A stretch of 64,000 nt of DNA, taken from contig JAWODD010000025.1 in NCBI GenBank assembly GCA_046483445.1, positions 21,724 through 85,723 of the forward strand, in the 5' to 3' direction. Every line of letters starts with the position of its first letter. Position 1 is the stretch's first letter. This document shows, in pieces, positions 41,753 through 51,519 of the stretch. The notes under the pieces were generated by a model. It was not told the origin of the DNA. It did not search any database and was given only the letters and a program-made list of their open reading frames with translations. A program made the position numbers and the translations under genes. Origin of the DNA: B1SED10-74M sp046483445 (GTDB taxonomy: Bacteria > Bacillota > Dethiobacteria > DTU022).

Positions 41753-42496
41753 TTGAACTTAAGCGGGAAGACAGCTATAGTAACCGGTTCTTCCAGGGGT
41801 ATTGGTCGTGCTATTGCTCTCTCTTTGGGCCGGGCAGGCGCTTCGGTAGTGGTTAATTACAGCGGTAATGAAGCTGCCGCTGAAGCAGTAAAAAATGAAA
41901 TCGAAAAAAGCGGCGGGACGGCCATAACCATGAAAGCCGATGTTACTGATTACAGTCAATGTGAACAACTGGTGCAAAGTGCTATTGATCATTTCAAAAG
42001 AATTGATATACTAATTAATAATGCCGGGATTACCAGGGATAATTTATTGGTTCGAATGAAAGAAGAAGAATGGCAGGAAGTGATTGACACTAATTTAAAC
42101 GGGGTTTATAACTGCTGCCGGGCGATCCTAAAACCTTTACTCAAGCAAAAGAGCGGCGGCAGGATTATTAACATCGCTTCGGTTGCCGGTTTACACGGTA
42201 ATACCGGGCAGGCTAATTATGCAGCAGCAAAAGGAGGAGTAATTTCTTTTACCCGGACCCTGGCTAAAGAATTAGGGTCAAGAGATATAACAGTTAATGC
42301 AGTAGCCCCTGGCTTTATAGAAACTGAAATGACAGAGCTGCTGAGCGATCAGGTAAAAGAACAGGTCTTGTCAAGAGTTGCCCTTAAGCGGATGGGTAAA
42401 CCTGAAGATGTTGCTGAAGTAGTCTTATTTCTGGCTTCCTCTGCTAATTATGTAACCGGCCAGGTAATTGCTGTTGATGGCAATATGTCTATGTAG
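41753..42496 (+). CDS. fabG: 3-oxoacyl-ACP reductase
   Basis: A 247-residue short-chain dehydrogenase: TGSSRGIG at 11-18 (NADPH binding), NNAGI at 89-93, and catalytic Ser143, Tyr156 and Lys160 (YAAAK). VAPGFIETEMT and the C-terminal GQVIAVDGNM match FabG. TTG at 41753 is preferred, with AGAGGTG 6 bases upstream, over GTG at 41744 within that element. It reduces beta-ketoacyl-ACP between FabH/FabF and the missing dehydratase step. Confidence 0.95.
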   Translation: MNLSGKTAIVTGSSRGIGRAIALSLGRAGASVVVNYSGNEAAAEAVKNEIEKSGGTAITMKADVTDYSQCEQLVQSAIDHFKRIDILINNAGITRDNLLVRMKEEEWQEVIDTNLNGVYNCCRAILKPLLKQKSGGRIINIASVAGLHGNTGQANYAAAKGGVISFTRTLAKELGSRDITVNAVAPGFIETEMTELLSDQVKEQVLSRVALKRMGKPEDVAEVVLFLASSANYVTGQVIAVDGNMSM

Positions 42497-42548
42497 CATT
42501 TTCCATTTATTTAATGTAATTCTACAGCATTCGGGGGGAGGTGATTTT

Positions 42549-42776
42549 GTGAGCGTCGAGGACAAGATTAAAAAAATAATTTCCGATCAGCTCGAAGTAG
42601 CAATTGATAAATTGTCGGCAGAAACAACTTTTGAAGATATTGATGCCGACTCTCTTGATATTGTTGAGCTGGTTATGGCCTTGGAAGAAGAATTCGACCT
42701 TGAAATTTCCGACCAGGAAATTGAGAATGTTAAATCAGTTGGTGATGTAGTTAAATATATTGAATCAAAAGTATAG
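42549..42776 (+). CDS. acpP: acyl carrier protein
   Basis: A 75-residue acidic ACP with the phosphopantetheine site DADSLD (Ser35) and a typical four-helix pattern. The start is GTG at 42549 behind GGGGGGAGGTG; upstream in-frame residues are not ACP-like. It carries the growing acyl chain for the neighbouring enzymes. Confidence 0.96.
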   Translation: MSVEDKIKKIISDQLEVAIDKLSAETTFEDIDADSLDIVELVMALEEEFDLEISDQEIENVKSVGDVVKYIESKV

Positions 42777-42796
42777 AACCCTATAGAGGTGAAAAA

Positions 42797-44035
42797 GTGA
42801 GAAGAGTTGTGATCACCGGAGTCGGGGTTATTTCACCGACAGGTTCCGACAAGAATATATTTTGGGAGAATATCGTCAGTGGTAAAAGTGGTATATCACT
42901 GGTGGAATATTTTGATGTCAGTAAGTATCCCTGCCGTATCGCCGGTGAAATAAAAGATTTTGATCCCACCTGCTATATGGATAAGCGAGAGGTAAAAAAA
43001 GTAGACCGCTATACTCATTTTGGCGTTGCAGCAGGCTTGCAGGCCTGGCAAGATGCCGGGTTGGATCAGTTACAATTGGATAAAGATGAAGTAGGGGTAT
43101 TAATCGGCTCGGGTATCGGTGGGATTAGAACCATTGAAGATCAGCTGAGAGTCCTTGACCAAAAAGGACCGCGTCGGGTAAGCCCTTTTTTAGTGCCCGC
43201 TTTGATTGCCAACATGGCTTCCGGGTATTTATCGATGATGCTTGGTTTACGCGGCCCTAATTCAACCGTGGTAACGGCTTGCGCCACCTCAACTCACACA
43301 GTCGGCGATGCCTGGCATATCATCGCCAGGGGAGATGCAGAAATAATGCTTGCCGGCGGTGCGGAAGCAACAATCAGTGACCTTGCTTATTCCGGTTTTT
43401 CTTCAGCCAGGGCGCTTTCGACCCGCAACGACCATCCCGAGAAAGCCTCCCGGCCTTTTGAACGGGACCGCGATGGTTTTGTTATGGGAGAAGGAGCAGG
43501 AGTCCTGGTTTTGGAACCGCTTGAACATGCATTAGAACGCAACGCCAGTATTTATGGTGAAATTGTTGGTTATGGCATGTCCGGCGACGCCTATCATATG
43601 ACAGCTCCTGATCCCGAGGGGAAGGGTGCTTACCTGAGTATGCAGCGAGCCCTAAAGAGTGCCGGTGTAGCCCCGGAACAGGTTGATTATATAAATGCTC
43701 ATGGGACCTCCACGGAGTTCAATGATAAAATTGAAACTTTAGCGATCAAGAATCTTTTTGGGCCGCATGCATATAATCTTCCCATCAGTTCAACAAAGTC
43801 AATGACCGGCCACCTTTTAGGGGCCGCAGGAGCTGTTGAACTTATTGCCACCTTGATGACATTGCAAAAACAAGTTATTCATCCGACCATTAATTATGAT
43901 AATCCTGATCCGGAATGCGATTTGGACTATGTTCCAAACAGGGCCAGAGCTAGTAAAGTTGAACTGGCCTTGTCGAACTCATTTGGGTTTGGGGGAACCA
44001 ATGGTTCTTTACTGGTTAAGAGATACCATTCGTAA
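42797..44035 (+). CDS. fabF: beta-ketoacyl-ACP synthase II
   Basis: A 412-residue KAS II with catalytic Cys162 (TACATSTH), His302 (AHGTST) and His339 (MTGHLLGAAG). GTG at 42797 follows GAGGTGA, 20 bases after acpP. It extends acyl-ACP chains. No enoyl-ACP reductase or FabZ dehydratase is in the cluster, so those must be elsewhere. Confidence 0.96.
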   Translation: MRRVVITGVGVISPTGSDKNIFWENIVSGKSGISLVEYFDVSKYPCRIAGEIKDFDPTCYMDKREVKKVDRYTHFGVAAGLQAWQDAGLDQLQLDKDEVGVLIGSGIGGIRTIEDQLRVLDQKGPRRVSPFLVPALIANMASGYLSMMLGLRGPNSTVVTACATSTHTVGDAWHIIARGDAEIMLAGGAEATISDLAYSGFSSARALSTRNDHPEKASRPFERDRDGFVMGEGAGVLVLEPLEHALERNASIYGEIVGYGMSGDAYHMTAPDPEGKGAYLSMQRALKSAGVAPEQVDYINAHGTSTEFNDKIETLAIKNLFGPHAYNLPISSTKSMTGHLLGAAGAVELIATLMTLQKQVIHPTINYDNPDPECDLDYVPNRARASKVELALSNSFGFGGTNGSLLVKRYHS

Positions 44036-44055
44036 GTTCTTATAAAGGAGTTTAT

Positions 44056-44751
44056 ATGAATTGGCTTAACAAAATCAGGTCATTCTTGGATCAGTTGGGC
44101 TGGGAAGTAAACAATATTAAACTGGTTGAGCAGGCATTAACCCATACTTCTTATGCTCATGAAAAAAAGCAGCATGGTTACCACAATGAACGTCTTGAGT
44201 TTTTAGGCGATGCGGTATTGGAATTGGTGATCAGTGATTATTTATATTATAACTACCCTGATTTACCCGAGGGCAAGCTGACCAAGCTCAGAGCTGACCT
44301 GGTTTGTGAAGCTTCTTTGGTCAGGCTGGCTTTTGAACTTGACCTTGGTCAGTATTTACGTTTGGGAAAAGGAGAAGTGACCAGTGGTGGTTATAGCCGC
44401 CCGTCACTGTTGGCCGATGCGGTGGAAGCTTTAATTGGAGCTGTCTATTTAGACTCGGGACTGGAAATTGGCCGTAAATATGTTTTACAACTTTATGAAC
44501 CTATTTTGCAGGAACTGCAGGAAGGGGTGCTAAACCGGGACTTCAAAACTCTGCTTCAGGAGTTTTCACAGGCACGGTTTGCGGTGACTCCAGCTTACCG
44601 GATTATAAATGAAAGCGGACCTGACCACAATAAAGTATTTGAAGCAGAAGTGATTTTAGCTTCAAAGTCTGTGGGTAAAGGACAGGGGCGCAGTAAAAAG
44701 GAGGCTGAACAAGCAGCAGCAAAAAAGGCCTGGTATAATCTTACATCTTAA
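44056..44751 (+). CDS. rnc: ribonuclease III
   Basis: A 231-residue RNase III with the signature NERLEFLGDAVLELVI (44-59), a nuclease domain to about 155, and a C-terminal dsRNA-binding domain ending GKGQGRSKKEAEQAAAKKAW. It processes rRNA precursors and other double-stranded RNA. It follows fabF by 20 bases behind AAAGGAG. Confidence 0.95.
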   Translation: MNWLNKIRSFLDQLGWEVNNIKLVEQALTHTSYAHEKKQHGYHNERLEFLGDAVLELVISDYLYYNYPDLPEGKLTKLRADLVCEASLVRLAFELDLGQYLRLGKGEVTSGGYSRPSLLADAVEALIGAVYLDSGLEIGRKYVLQLYEPILQELQEGVLNRDFKTLLQEFSQARFAVTPAYRIINESGPDHNKVFEAEVILASKSVGKGQGRSKKEAEQAAAKKAWYNLTS

Positions 44752-44807
44752 ATGCTGCCTGTTAAATATTAAACAAAATATCCAAGAGGAGCTGTAATAA
44801 ACAAACC

Positions 44808-45068
44808 ATGGAACTATTGAAAGTGTCGGCTCAGTCTAAGCCTAAAGCAATTGCCGGAGCAGTGGCTGCGGCAATCAGGGCTGACGGATCAGTGGAGTTG
44901 CAGGCAATTGGAGCCGGGGCGGTAAATCAGGCGATCAAAGCCATAGCCATTGCCCGGGGATATGTAGCCCCAAATGGCCTAAACCTGGTGGTAAAGCCTG
45001 CATTTGTGGATTTAATAATTGATGATATTCCGCGAACTGCGATAAAATTTAAGGTAGAACCTAGATGA
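44808..45068 (+). CDS. spoVS: stage V sporulation protein S
   Basis: An 86-residue protein matching SpoVS throughout (MELLKVSAQSKPKAIAGAVA, then GAGAVNQAIKAIAIARGYVA and FVDLIIDDIPRTAIKFKV). SpoVS affects spore coat and core formation in Bacillus, which supports a spore-forming host, but relatives also occur in non-sporulating bacteria. The nearest GAGGAG is about 17 bases upstream, rather far for efficient initiation, and no alternative in-frame start is better. It is inserted between rnc and smc. Confidence 0.93.
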   Translation: MELLKVSAQSKPKAIAGAVAAAIRADGSVELQAIGAGAVNQAIKAIAIARGYVAPNGLNLVVKPAFVDLIIDDIPRTAIKFKVEPR

Positions 45069-45091
45069 TTTGAACGGATTGGAAAAATACC

Positions 45092-45125
45092 AGCCTGCCG
45101 CTTTTAAAAAGGCAGGCTAATTGTT
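45092..45125 (+). terminator. stem-loop between spoVS and smc
   Basis: AGCCTGCC (45092-45099) pairs with GGCAGGCT (45111-45118), a perfect 8-bp stem, but only AATTGTTAGG follows, so the T-run is poor. It could be a weak terminator or an mRNA processing site. Confidence 0.5.
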
Positions 45126-45165
45126 AGGATAGAATTGGTAAACTTTACTTAAGGAGCTTGCTTGA

Positions 45166-48100
45166 TTGTATCTGAAAAACCTGGAATTATTTGGATTCAA
45201 ATCTTTTGCCGAAAAGGCGGAGTTGGACCTAAGCCCTGGCATTACTGCAATTATCGGGCCGAACGGTTGTGGAAAAAGCAACCTGGTTGATGCTGTGCGC
45301 TGGGCTCTTGGTGAACAAAGTGTAAAGTCATTGCGCGGTCATCGTATGGAAGAGGTTATCTTTTCCGGCAGTGAAAACCGGAAAGCGCTCAATTTTGCTG
45401 AAGTATCTTTGACTTTTGCCGGAGCATCAAGCTTCCTTAATTTTGATTACGACGAGGTGACCATTGCCAGGCGGTTATTTCGCAACGGGGAAAGCGAATA
45501 TTATATTAACAAGTCCTCTTGTCGCTTGAAAGATGTCACCGAGCTTTTTATTGATACCGGTCTCGGTAAAGATGTTTATTCGGTGATTGGCCAGGGCCGG
45601 GTTGACGAAATTATTAATAATCGCCCTGATGAAAGACGGGAAATATTTGAAGAAGCCGCCGGGATATTGAAGTATAAAATTCGCAAAGGTGAAGCAAGGC
45701 GCCGTTTAGATGAAACCAGGGATAACCTGGTGCGAGTTCAAGATTTGATCTTTGAGCTGGAAAACCAGGTGGAACCCCTTCAGAAACAGGCTGAAATAAC
45801 CCGCCAGTACCGGGAGCTGCGCCGACAGATTGAAACTGAAGAAAGAAAACTGCTCACACACCAGTTAACTAAATCCCGGGAACAGTTAAACAAAGTTAAC
45901 AAGCAACTGCAGGATGTTAATGATTCCCTGGTTTCTTCTGCTGCCGAAGGCGGTATGCACGAAAAAGAAATCCAGGATCTGAAAAACAGTCTCCAGGAAG
46001 AGCAAAAAAGAAAAAAAGAGCAGGAACGCAAGCTAAGTGAAGTATCCCGTACACTGGAACAACAAGAGAATGAAGTAAAGCTGCTCGAGGAACGAGAAAA
46101 CCGGTACCAGGAGCAAATAGAGCAGAATCACCAGCGAGTTAAGCAGCTTGAAATGGTCATGGAAGAAATGTCTGCCCAAAAAAGCAGAACTAAAGAAGAA
46201 CTGGCAGAAAAAAAGGAAGCACTGGCTCAACTGGAACAAGAATTGGAAGACTTGCGCGAAGAAATGAATGAACTTGATAAAAGCGCCTTACCGGATGAAG
46301 TTGAAAAGCAGCAGGAAAGGATCTACCAGACAGGATCAAAAAAGGAAGCTGCACATTCGACAATTGATGAACTAAAACGGCGATTGGAACGTATCGAAGG
46401 GCAAAAGAAAAATTTGCAGGAAGAAAAGGCCGAACTGCAGGATAAGCTAAACCAGCTTGATAAAAAAGCTGCGTCCCTGGAAGAACTTAAAGAGAATCTG
46501 GCTGCTGAATTTTCTGAAGATGAAAGCTTGGAAAGAAAAAAAGTAGAAGAAAAAGAAACCCTCCAAAAAGAATTGGAAAATCATGTTGAGGATGAAAGGC
46601 GCAAGAAAGAGGATCTACACGGAATTAACAGCCGTTTTAACCTTTTACAGGAACAGGATACAGCGCTTACCGGATACTACCGCGGAGTTAGAGAAGTTAT
46701 GGAGGCCCGTGCTTCGCTTCCGGGCATAATCGGACCGGTAGCTGACTTAATTGAAGTAGATCAGAAGTATGTCCAGGCAATTGAATCCTCCCTGGGTGGG
46801 GCTTTGCAGTACCTGGTTGCCGAAACTGAAAAATCAGTACATGCTGCCATTAATTATTTAAAAAAAGGCAACCGGGGATGGGCTACCTTTTTACCCCTGG
46901 ATATTTTGCACCGGGCATCCGATCCCCTAAAGCATTATCCGGGATGGAATGAGCTGGAAGGGGTTGTCGGTAAAGCTTCAGAACTGGTCACGATAAATCC
47001 TTCCTATCAAAGAGTAGTCGATTACTTGATGTCCGCGATCCTGGTTTGCAATTCTCTAGAAAATGCTTCAAAAGCGGCCCGCTTTGTTAAGCACAGCTGC
47101 CGGGTGGTAACCCTGGAGGGGGAAATGATTAATCCTGGAGGGATAATCCGCGGCGGTAGTGTTTCTAAGCGCCATGCCGGAATGCCCCTTGGCCGGCGCA
47201 AGGAAATTGAATCTTTGCAAGGCCAGCTTGCGTCTGCAAAAGATGAGCTGGCAAGTATTGAAGCCCATATAAAAGAAGTGCGTTCAAAATTAACGGAGAA
47301 AGAGAAAGAAGTAAAGGAAGTATCAGCAAAAAGGCATAAAGTTGCGGAACAACTAGGAAATTTACAAAAAGAGATTAATCAGTTGCAAAATGAGCGTAGC
47401 GTTATCGATGGACGCTTGAAATCCGGTCAATCATCAATCCATGAACTACAAACTGAAGAAAGCGAGATCAATCAACGTTTAGAAAAATTAAAGGGAGCAG
47501 TAGATAGTTATTCCAGGGAAATTGAAGAACTTGAAAGCGACCTGGCCGGGAAAAAAGGCAAGTATCAGGAATATTTAGAGAACAAAAGAGAACTGGAACA
47601 AAAAATTACTGCTATATTAGTCAGGATCAGTTCTCACCAGGAGCAAAGAGAGGCCCTGGCTAACCGGATTGAAGAAGCAGAGCAAAATATCAACAAACCG
47701 GCTGAAGAAATAAAAGAAAAAGAGCAGGAAGATGAACAGCTTAAACAAAAACTTGCCGATAACCGTGAACAGCAAAAGCGCATAAATGAAAAAATTGAAG
47801 AGCTTAATGAGGAAAAAGCGTCACTGATTAGTGGACTATATGAACTGGAGGAACAGGTAAATCAAAAAGAAACTGAATTAATTGATCTGGAAGAAAAAGG
47901 CAAACGCCGCCAAAACCAGGTTACCCGCCAGGAAAAAAAAGAGAAACAGCTCTCAGTAGAGCAAACCAGGTTGCAAACTGAGATCAACTATCAGGAAATG
48001 CGGTTTAGAGAGCTATTTAATAACCTGGTGTTAGCCCAGCTTGATGATGATTTCGATCCGGAGGAAAGCAGCCGCATAGTTGAAAATTTAAAAGAAGATT

Positions 48101-48729
48101 TGGAAGCCTTAGGCGAAGTAAACCTTGGGGCGATTGAAGAATTGGAGCGCTTGGAAGAAAGGATAAATTTTCTTAAGGATCAAAAAAATGATCTGCAAGA
48201 AGGAGAAGCTTCGCTGTGCAAAGTGTTAAATGAAATTGATCAGCGTATGGAGTATTATTTCCGGAATGCTTTTGACGAGATCAACGAACATTTTAAGCAA
48301 ACCTTCGAAGAACTATTTGAAGGCGGGCAGGTTATGCTCAAGCTTACCGATTCGGAAAATATATTAGATGCCGGGATAGAAATAATTGCCCAGCCACCCG
48401 GGAAAAAGTTACAAAACATAACCCTGCTATCCGCCGGGGAAAAGGTTCTAACCGCAATTGCCCTGGTTTTTGCAATTCTACGTTTTAAACCGGCGCCATT
48501 TTACCTGCTTGACGAAGTTGAATCAACACTTGATGATGCCAATCTGGCGCGGTTTTTGAAGTTTTTAAAACAGTCGTCAAGTCAAGCCCAGTTTATTATG
48601 ATTACCCACCGCAAAAGAACCATGGAAGAAGCCGAGCGCCTTTACGGAGTAACCATGCCGGAGCCGGGCATATCAAGACTTGTCTCCCTAAAACTGGATG
48701 ATGAAAAAATTACTATGGAGAGCAAATAA
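45166..48729 (+). CDS. smc: chromosome segregation protein SMC
   Basis: An 1187-residue SMC: Walker A GPNGCGKSN at 31-39, a first long coiled coil (about 165-500), hinge (about 510-680), second coiled coil, then the C-terminal head with a signature LSAGEK in place of the usual LSGGE(R/K) and Walker B YLLDEVESTLDDAN. It forms the condensin ring with ScpAB. The start is TTG at 45166 with AAGGAG upstream. The Gly-to-Ala change in the signature is the one unusual feature. The gene abuts ftsY. Confidence 0.95.
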   Translation: MYLKNLELFGFKSFAEKAELDLSPGITAIIGPNGCGKSNLVDAVRWALGEQSVKSLRGHRMEEVIFSGSENRKALNFAEVSLTFAGASSFLNFDYDEVTIARRLFRNGESEYYINKSSCRLKDVTELFIDTGLGKDVYSVIGQGRVDEIINNRPDERREIFEEAAGILKYKIRKGEARRRLDETRDNLVRVQDLIFELENQVEPLQKQAEITRQYRELRRQIETEERKLLTHQLTKSREQLNKVNKQLQDVNDSLVSSAAEGGMHEKEIQDLKNSLQEEQKRKKEQERKLSEVSRTLEQQENEVKLLEERENRYQEQIEQNHQRVKQLEMVMEEMSAQKSRTKEELAEKKEALAQLEQELEDLREEMNELDKSALPDEVEKQQERIYQTGSKKEAAHSTIDELKRRLERIEGQKKNLQEEKAELQDKLNQLDKKAASLEELKENLAAEFSEDESLERKKVEEKETLQKELENHVEDERRKKEDLHGINSRFNLLQEQDTALTGYYRGVREVMEARASLPGIIGPVADLIEVDQKYVQAIESSLGGALQYLVAETEKSVHAAINYLKKGNRGWATFLPLDILHRASDPLKHYPGWNELEGVVGKASELVTINPSYQRVVDYLMSAILVCNSLENASKAARFVKHSCRVVTLEGEMINPGGIIRGGSVSKRHAGMPLGRRKEIESLQGQLASAKDELASIEAHIKEVRSKLTEKEKEVKEVSAKRHKVAEQLGNLQKEINQLQNERSVIDGRLKSGQSSIHELQTEESEINQRLEKLKGAVDSYSREIEELESDLAGKKGKYQEYLENKRELEQKITAILVRISSHQEQREALANRIEEAEQNINKPAEEIKEKEQEDEQLKQKLADNREQQKRINEKIEELNEEKASLISGLYELEEQVNQKETELIDLEEKGKRRQNQVTRQEKKEKQLSVEQTRLQTEINYQEMRFRELFNNLVLAQLDDDFDPEESSRIVENLKEDLEALGEVNLGAIEELERLEERINFLKDQKNDLQEGEASLCKVLNEIDQRMEYYFRNAFDEINEHFKQTFEELFEGGQVMLKLTDSENILDAGIEIIAQPPGKKLQNITLLSAGEKVLTAIALVFAILRFKPAPFYLLDEVESTLDDANLARFLKFLKQSSSQAQFIMITHRKRTMEEAERLYGVTMPEPGISRLVSLKLDDEKITMESK

Positions 48730-48731
48730 AG

Positions 48732-49643
48732 ATGAGCTTATTTAAACAGTTTAAAAATGGTTTATCACGCAGTAAAACCGGCTTTATCGGCCGCCTGGAA
48801 AACCTGTTTGACAGCGGAGAAATTGATGAAGATTTTTATGAAGAACTTGAAGAAACATTGGTAAGTGGAGATGTGGGTGTTCAAGCCAGTATGAAACTGG
48901 TTGATCAATTGCGTGAAGAACTTGGCAAACAAAAAATCAAAGAGAAAGCCAGGGCACGGGAAATTTTTCGAGAGCTAATAGTTTCAATGATGACCCCGGG
49001 AGATACCATCCTGGAAAACAGTAATGAGCCCGCATTAATCCTTTTAATCGGGGTGAATGGAACCGGGAAAACTACTTCTGCAGCAAAGCTGGCTCACCTT
49101 TATAAAAAGGAAGGAAAAGAGGTGCTTCTCATAGCCGGCGACACCTTTCGGGCAGCTGCTATTGAACAGTTGGAAATATGGGCAGACCGGGCCGGGGTTG
49201 AAATAATCAAGCAAAAATCGGGCTCCGATTCCGCCGCTCTTTTTTATGATGCCATCAATGCTGCCAGGGCCAGGAAAGTAGATGTGGTAATTGGCGATAC
49301 CGCCGGCAGACTGCAAAGTAAATATAATTTGATGGAAGAATTAAATAAAATCTACCGGGTTGTCGAGCGTAACATGCCGGGAGCGCCCCACCAGGTGCTA
49401 TTAGTGGTTGATGCTACCACCGGACAGAACGCAGTGGCCCAGGCTAAAGAATTTAACAAATCTATGCCTATCGACGGCCTGGTTTTGGCCAAACTTGATG
49501 GAACCGCCCGGGGCGGTATTGTCCTTAATATCCAGGAGGAATTAAATATTCCGGTATGTTATATCGGCACCGGTGAAAAGATAGAAGATTTGGCGCCCTT
49601 TAACCCGGAAGAATTTACCCGGGCCCTTCTGGAAGATAATTAA
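48732..49643 (+). CDS. ftsY: signal recognition particle receptor FtsY
   Basis: A 303-residue SRP GTPase: a short N domain (about 1-95; no acidic A domain), G1 GVNGTGKTT at 107-115, DTAGR in G3 and TKLDG-type G4 (AKLDGTARGG). It docks ribosome-nascent chain-SRP complexes to the membrane. The ATG is 2 bases after the smc stop. It pairs functionally with ffh further down. Confidence 0.96.
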   Translation: MSLFKQFKNGLSRSKTGFIGRLENLFDSGEIDEDFYEELEETLVSGDVGVQASMKLVDQLREELGKQKIKEKARAREIFRELIVSMMTPGDTILENSNEPALILLIGVNGTGKTTSAAKLAHLYKKEGKEVLLIAGDTFRAAAIEQLEIWADRAGVEIIKQKSGSDSAALFYDAINAARARKVDVVIGDTAGRLQSKYNLMEELNKIYRVVERNMPGAPHQVLLVVDATTGQNAVAQAKEFNKSMPIDGLVLAKLDGTARGGIVLNIQEELNIPVCYIGTGEKIEDLAPFNPEEFTRALLEDN

Positions 49644-49672
49644 ATTCATATTTGGCTTTTCCATTAAAAAGA

Positions 49673-49701
49673 TTGCACCGGCGATTTTTTTTTGTTATAA
49701 T
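49673..49701 (+). promoter_or_regulatory. sigma-A promoter of ylxM-ffh
   Basis: TTGCAC and a perfect TATAAT with a 17-base spacer rich in T, 36 bases upstream of the ylxM ATG. It gives ylxM-ffh-rpsP a start separate from smc-ftsY. Confidence 0.75.
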
Positions 49702-49737
49702 TCCCCTGTTAAGTAATTAACCTTTACAGGTGTGGCT

Positions 49738-50085
49738 ATGCTTGAGCAGTTAAACAGAATAAATTTACTTTATGATATTTATGGGCCTTTGTTGACAGAA
49801 CGTCAGCAGGAGGCTATGCGACTTTATTACAGCGAAAACTATTCGCTTGCCGAAATTGCCGAAGAATACAACACCAGCAGGCAGGCGGTATATGATCTTA
49901 TTCAAAGGGCCCTGGAAGCAATCGATGATTTTGAAGATAAACTCGGCCTTTATGAATTGTTTAATTACCAGCAGGAATTATTAATTGAAGCATCGGAACT
50001 GCTTGCAAAAAAAGAACTAACCGCGCAGGATAAAAGCCGGTTAAAAGAAATAATTGCCGGTTTGCGAAAAAGCAACGAACAGTAG
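49738..50085 (+). CDS. ylxM: YlxM-like helix-turn-helix protein (UPF0122)
   Basis: A 115-residue protein with a sigma-70 region-4-like helix-turn-helix: LTERQQEAMRLYYSENYSLAEIA at about 19-41 and TSRQAVYDLIQRALE. It is nearly always encoded just before ffh, where it is thought to affect SRP assembly. The ATG at 49738 follows AGGTG; a GTG at 49732 is the alternative. It lies 10 bases before ffh. Confidence 0.88.
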   Translation: MLEQLNRINLLYDIYGPLLTERQQEAMRLYYSENYSLAEIAEEYNTSRQAVYDLIQRALEAIDDFEDKLGLYELFNYQQELLIEASELLAKKELTAQDKSRLKEIIAGLRKSNEQ

Positions 50086-50095
50086 GAGTGTTAAC

Positions 50096-51442
50096 ATGTT
50101 TTCCAACTTAGCTGAAAAACTGCAAGGCACTCTCCGCAAGCTTAAAGGAAAAGGTAAGTTAAGTGAAAAAGATGTCGATGCGGCAATGCGAGAAATAAGG
50201 TTGGCCTTGCTCGAGGCTGACGTTAACTTTAAAGTGGTCAAAGATTTCATCGCCGCGGTTAAAGATCGGGCAGTTGGCCATGAAGTTATGGAAAGCCTTA
50301 CTCCCGGTCAGCAAGTAGTAAAAATTGTCAATGAAGAAATGACCAGGTTGATGGGCCAGGAACACAGCGGACTTGCCACCGGAAAAAGACGAACTGCTAT
50401 CATGATGGTTGGTCTGCAGGGTTCCGGAAAAACTACAACCGCGGTTAAACTTGCCAAACACTTGCGCAACCAGGGGCGCACGCCGCTTCTTGTCGGTGCT
50501 GACACCTACCGGCCGGGTGCCGTAAAGCAATTGGAGAAGCTTGCCGATGCAGTCGGTGAGAAGGTCTACAGCAACCTGGAAAAGGATCCGGTGGAGATTT
50601 GTCGGGAGGCTTTAAAAGTAGCGGACCGGGATGGTTGCGATACGGTTATTTATGATACAGCCGGACGATTGCATATAGATGATGAAATGATGTCTGAAAT
50701 GACTGAGATTAAAAAGGCTGTCAATCCGGAAGAAATTCTTTTAGTAGTTGACGCCATGACTGGTCAGGATGCTGTAAATGCCGCTGCTTCATTCAACGAA
50801 GCGGTGGGATTAAACGGGGTTATATTAACCAAGCTTGACGGGGATACCCGCGGAGGAGCAGCTCTCTCAGTTCTGGCAGTAACCGGCTGCCCGGTAAAAT
50901 TCGTCGGGGTAGGTGAAAAAACTGACGCCCTCGAGCCTTTTTACCCGGACAGGATGGCTTCCCGCATCCTGGGTATGGGCGATGTGCTCTCCCTGATTGA
51001 AAAGGCGGAAGCGACCATTGATCAGGATCGCGCTAAAGAGATGGAACAAAAGCTGCGTAAGCAGCAGTTCACCCTGGATGATTTTAAAGAACAGATTGGA
51101 CAACTTCGCAGTATGGGCTCACTTGATGAAATAATGGAGATGCTGCCCAATGCAGGAAACCTGCCCAAAGAATTAAAACAAATGTCTTTTAACGAAGATA
51201 ATTTTAAACAAATTGATGCCATTATAAGTTCGATGACTAAAGGAGAAAGAGTGGATCCGGCAATAATCAACTCCAGTCGTCGCAAGCGAATTGCGCGGGG
51301 CAGTGGAACTACTGTGCAGGATGTTAACCGCCTTTTAAACCAGTTTAAACAGATGCAGAAAATGTTCAAGCAAATGGGGGGAGCCGATCAAAAAAAGATG
51401 AGCAAGAAAATGAAAAAAATGAAAAACAAGTTTCCGTTTTAG
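50096..51442 (+). CDS. ffh: signal recognition particle protein Ffh
   Basis: A 448-residue SRP54: N domain (1-90), G domain with G1 GLQGSGKTT at 106-114 and DTAGRL in G3, then a methionine-rich M domain (from about 320) ending MSKKMKKMKNKFPF. It binds 4.5S/6S-type SRP RNA and signal sequences and delivers nascent chains to FtsY. The ATG at 50096 behind AGGAGTG is the family start; upstream residues overlapping ylxM are not conserved. Confidence 0.97.
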   Translation: MFSNLAEKLQGTLRKLKGKGKLSEKDVDAAMREIRLALLEADVNFKVVKDFIAAVKDRAVGHEVMESLTPGQQVVKIVNEEMTRLMGQEHSGLATGKRRTAIMMVGLQGSGKTTTAVKLAKHLRNQGRTPLLVGADTYRPGAVKQLEKLADAVGEKVYSNLEKDPVEICREALKVADRDGCDTVIYDTAGRLHIDDEMMSEMTEIKKAVNPEEILLVVDAMTGQDAVNAAASFNEAVGLNGVILTKLDGDTRGGAALSVLAVTGCPVKFVGVGEKTDALEPFYPDRMASRILGMGDVLSLIEKAEATIDQDRAKEMEQKLRKQQFTLDDFKEQIGQLRSMGSLDEIMEMLPNAGNLPKELKQMSFNEDNFKQIDAIISSMTKGERVDPAIINSSRRKRIARGSGTTVQDVNRLLNQFKQMQKMFKQMGGADQKKMSKKMKKMKNKFPF

Positions 51443-51519
51443 GATAATCCGAAGGGTAAATCGCTTTCGGTTAATCTTAATAAGACATTTACTGGATATA
51501 AATAATGGAGGTGAACTAG

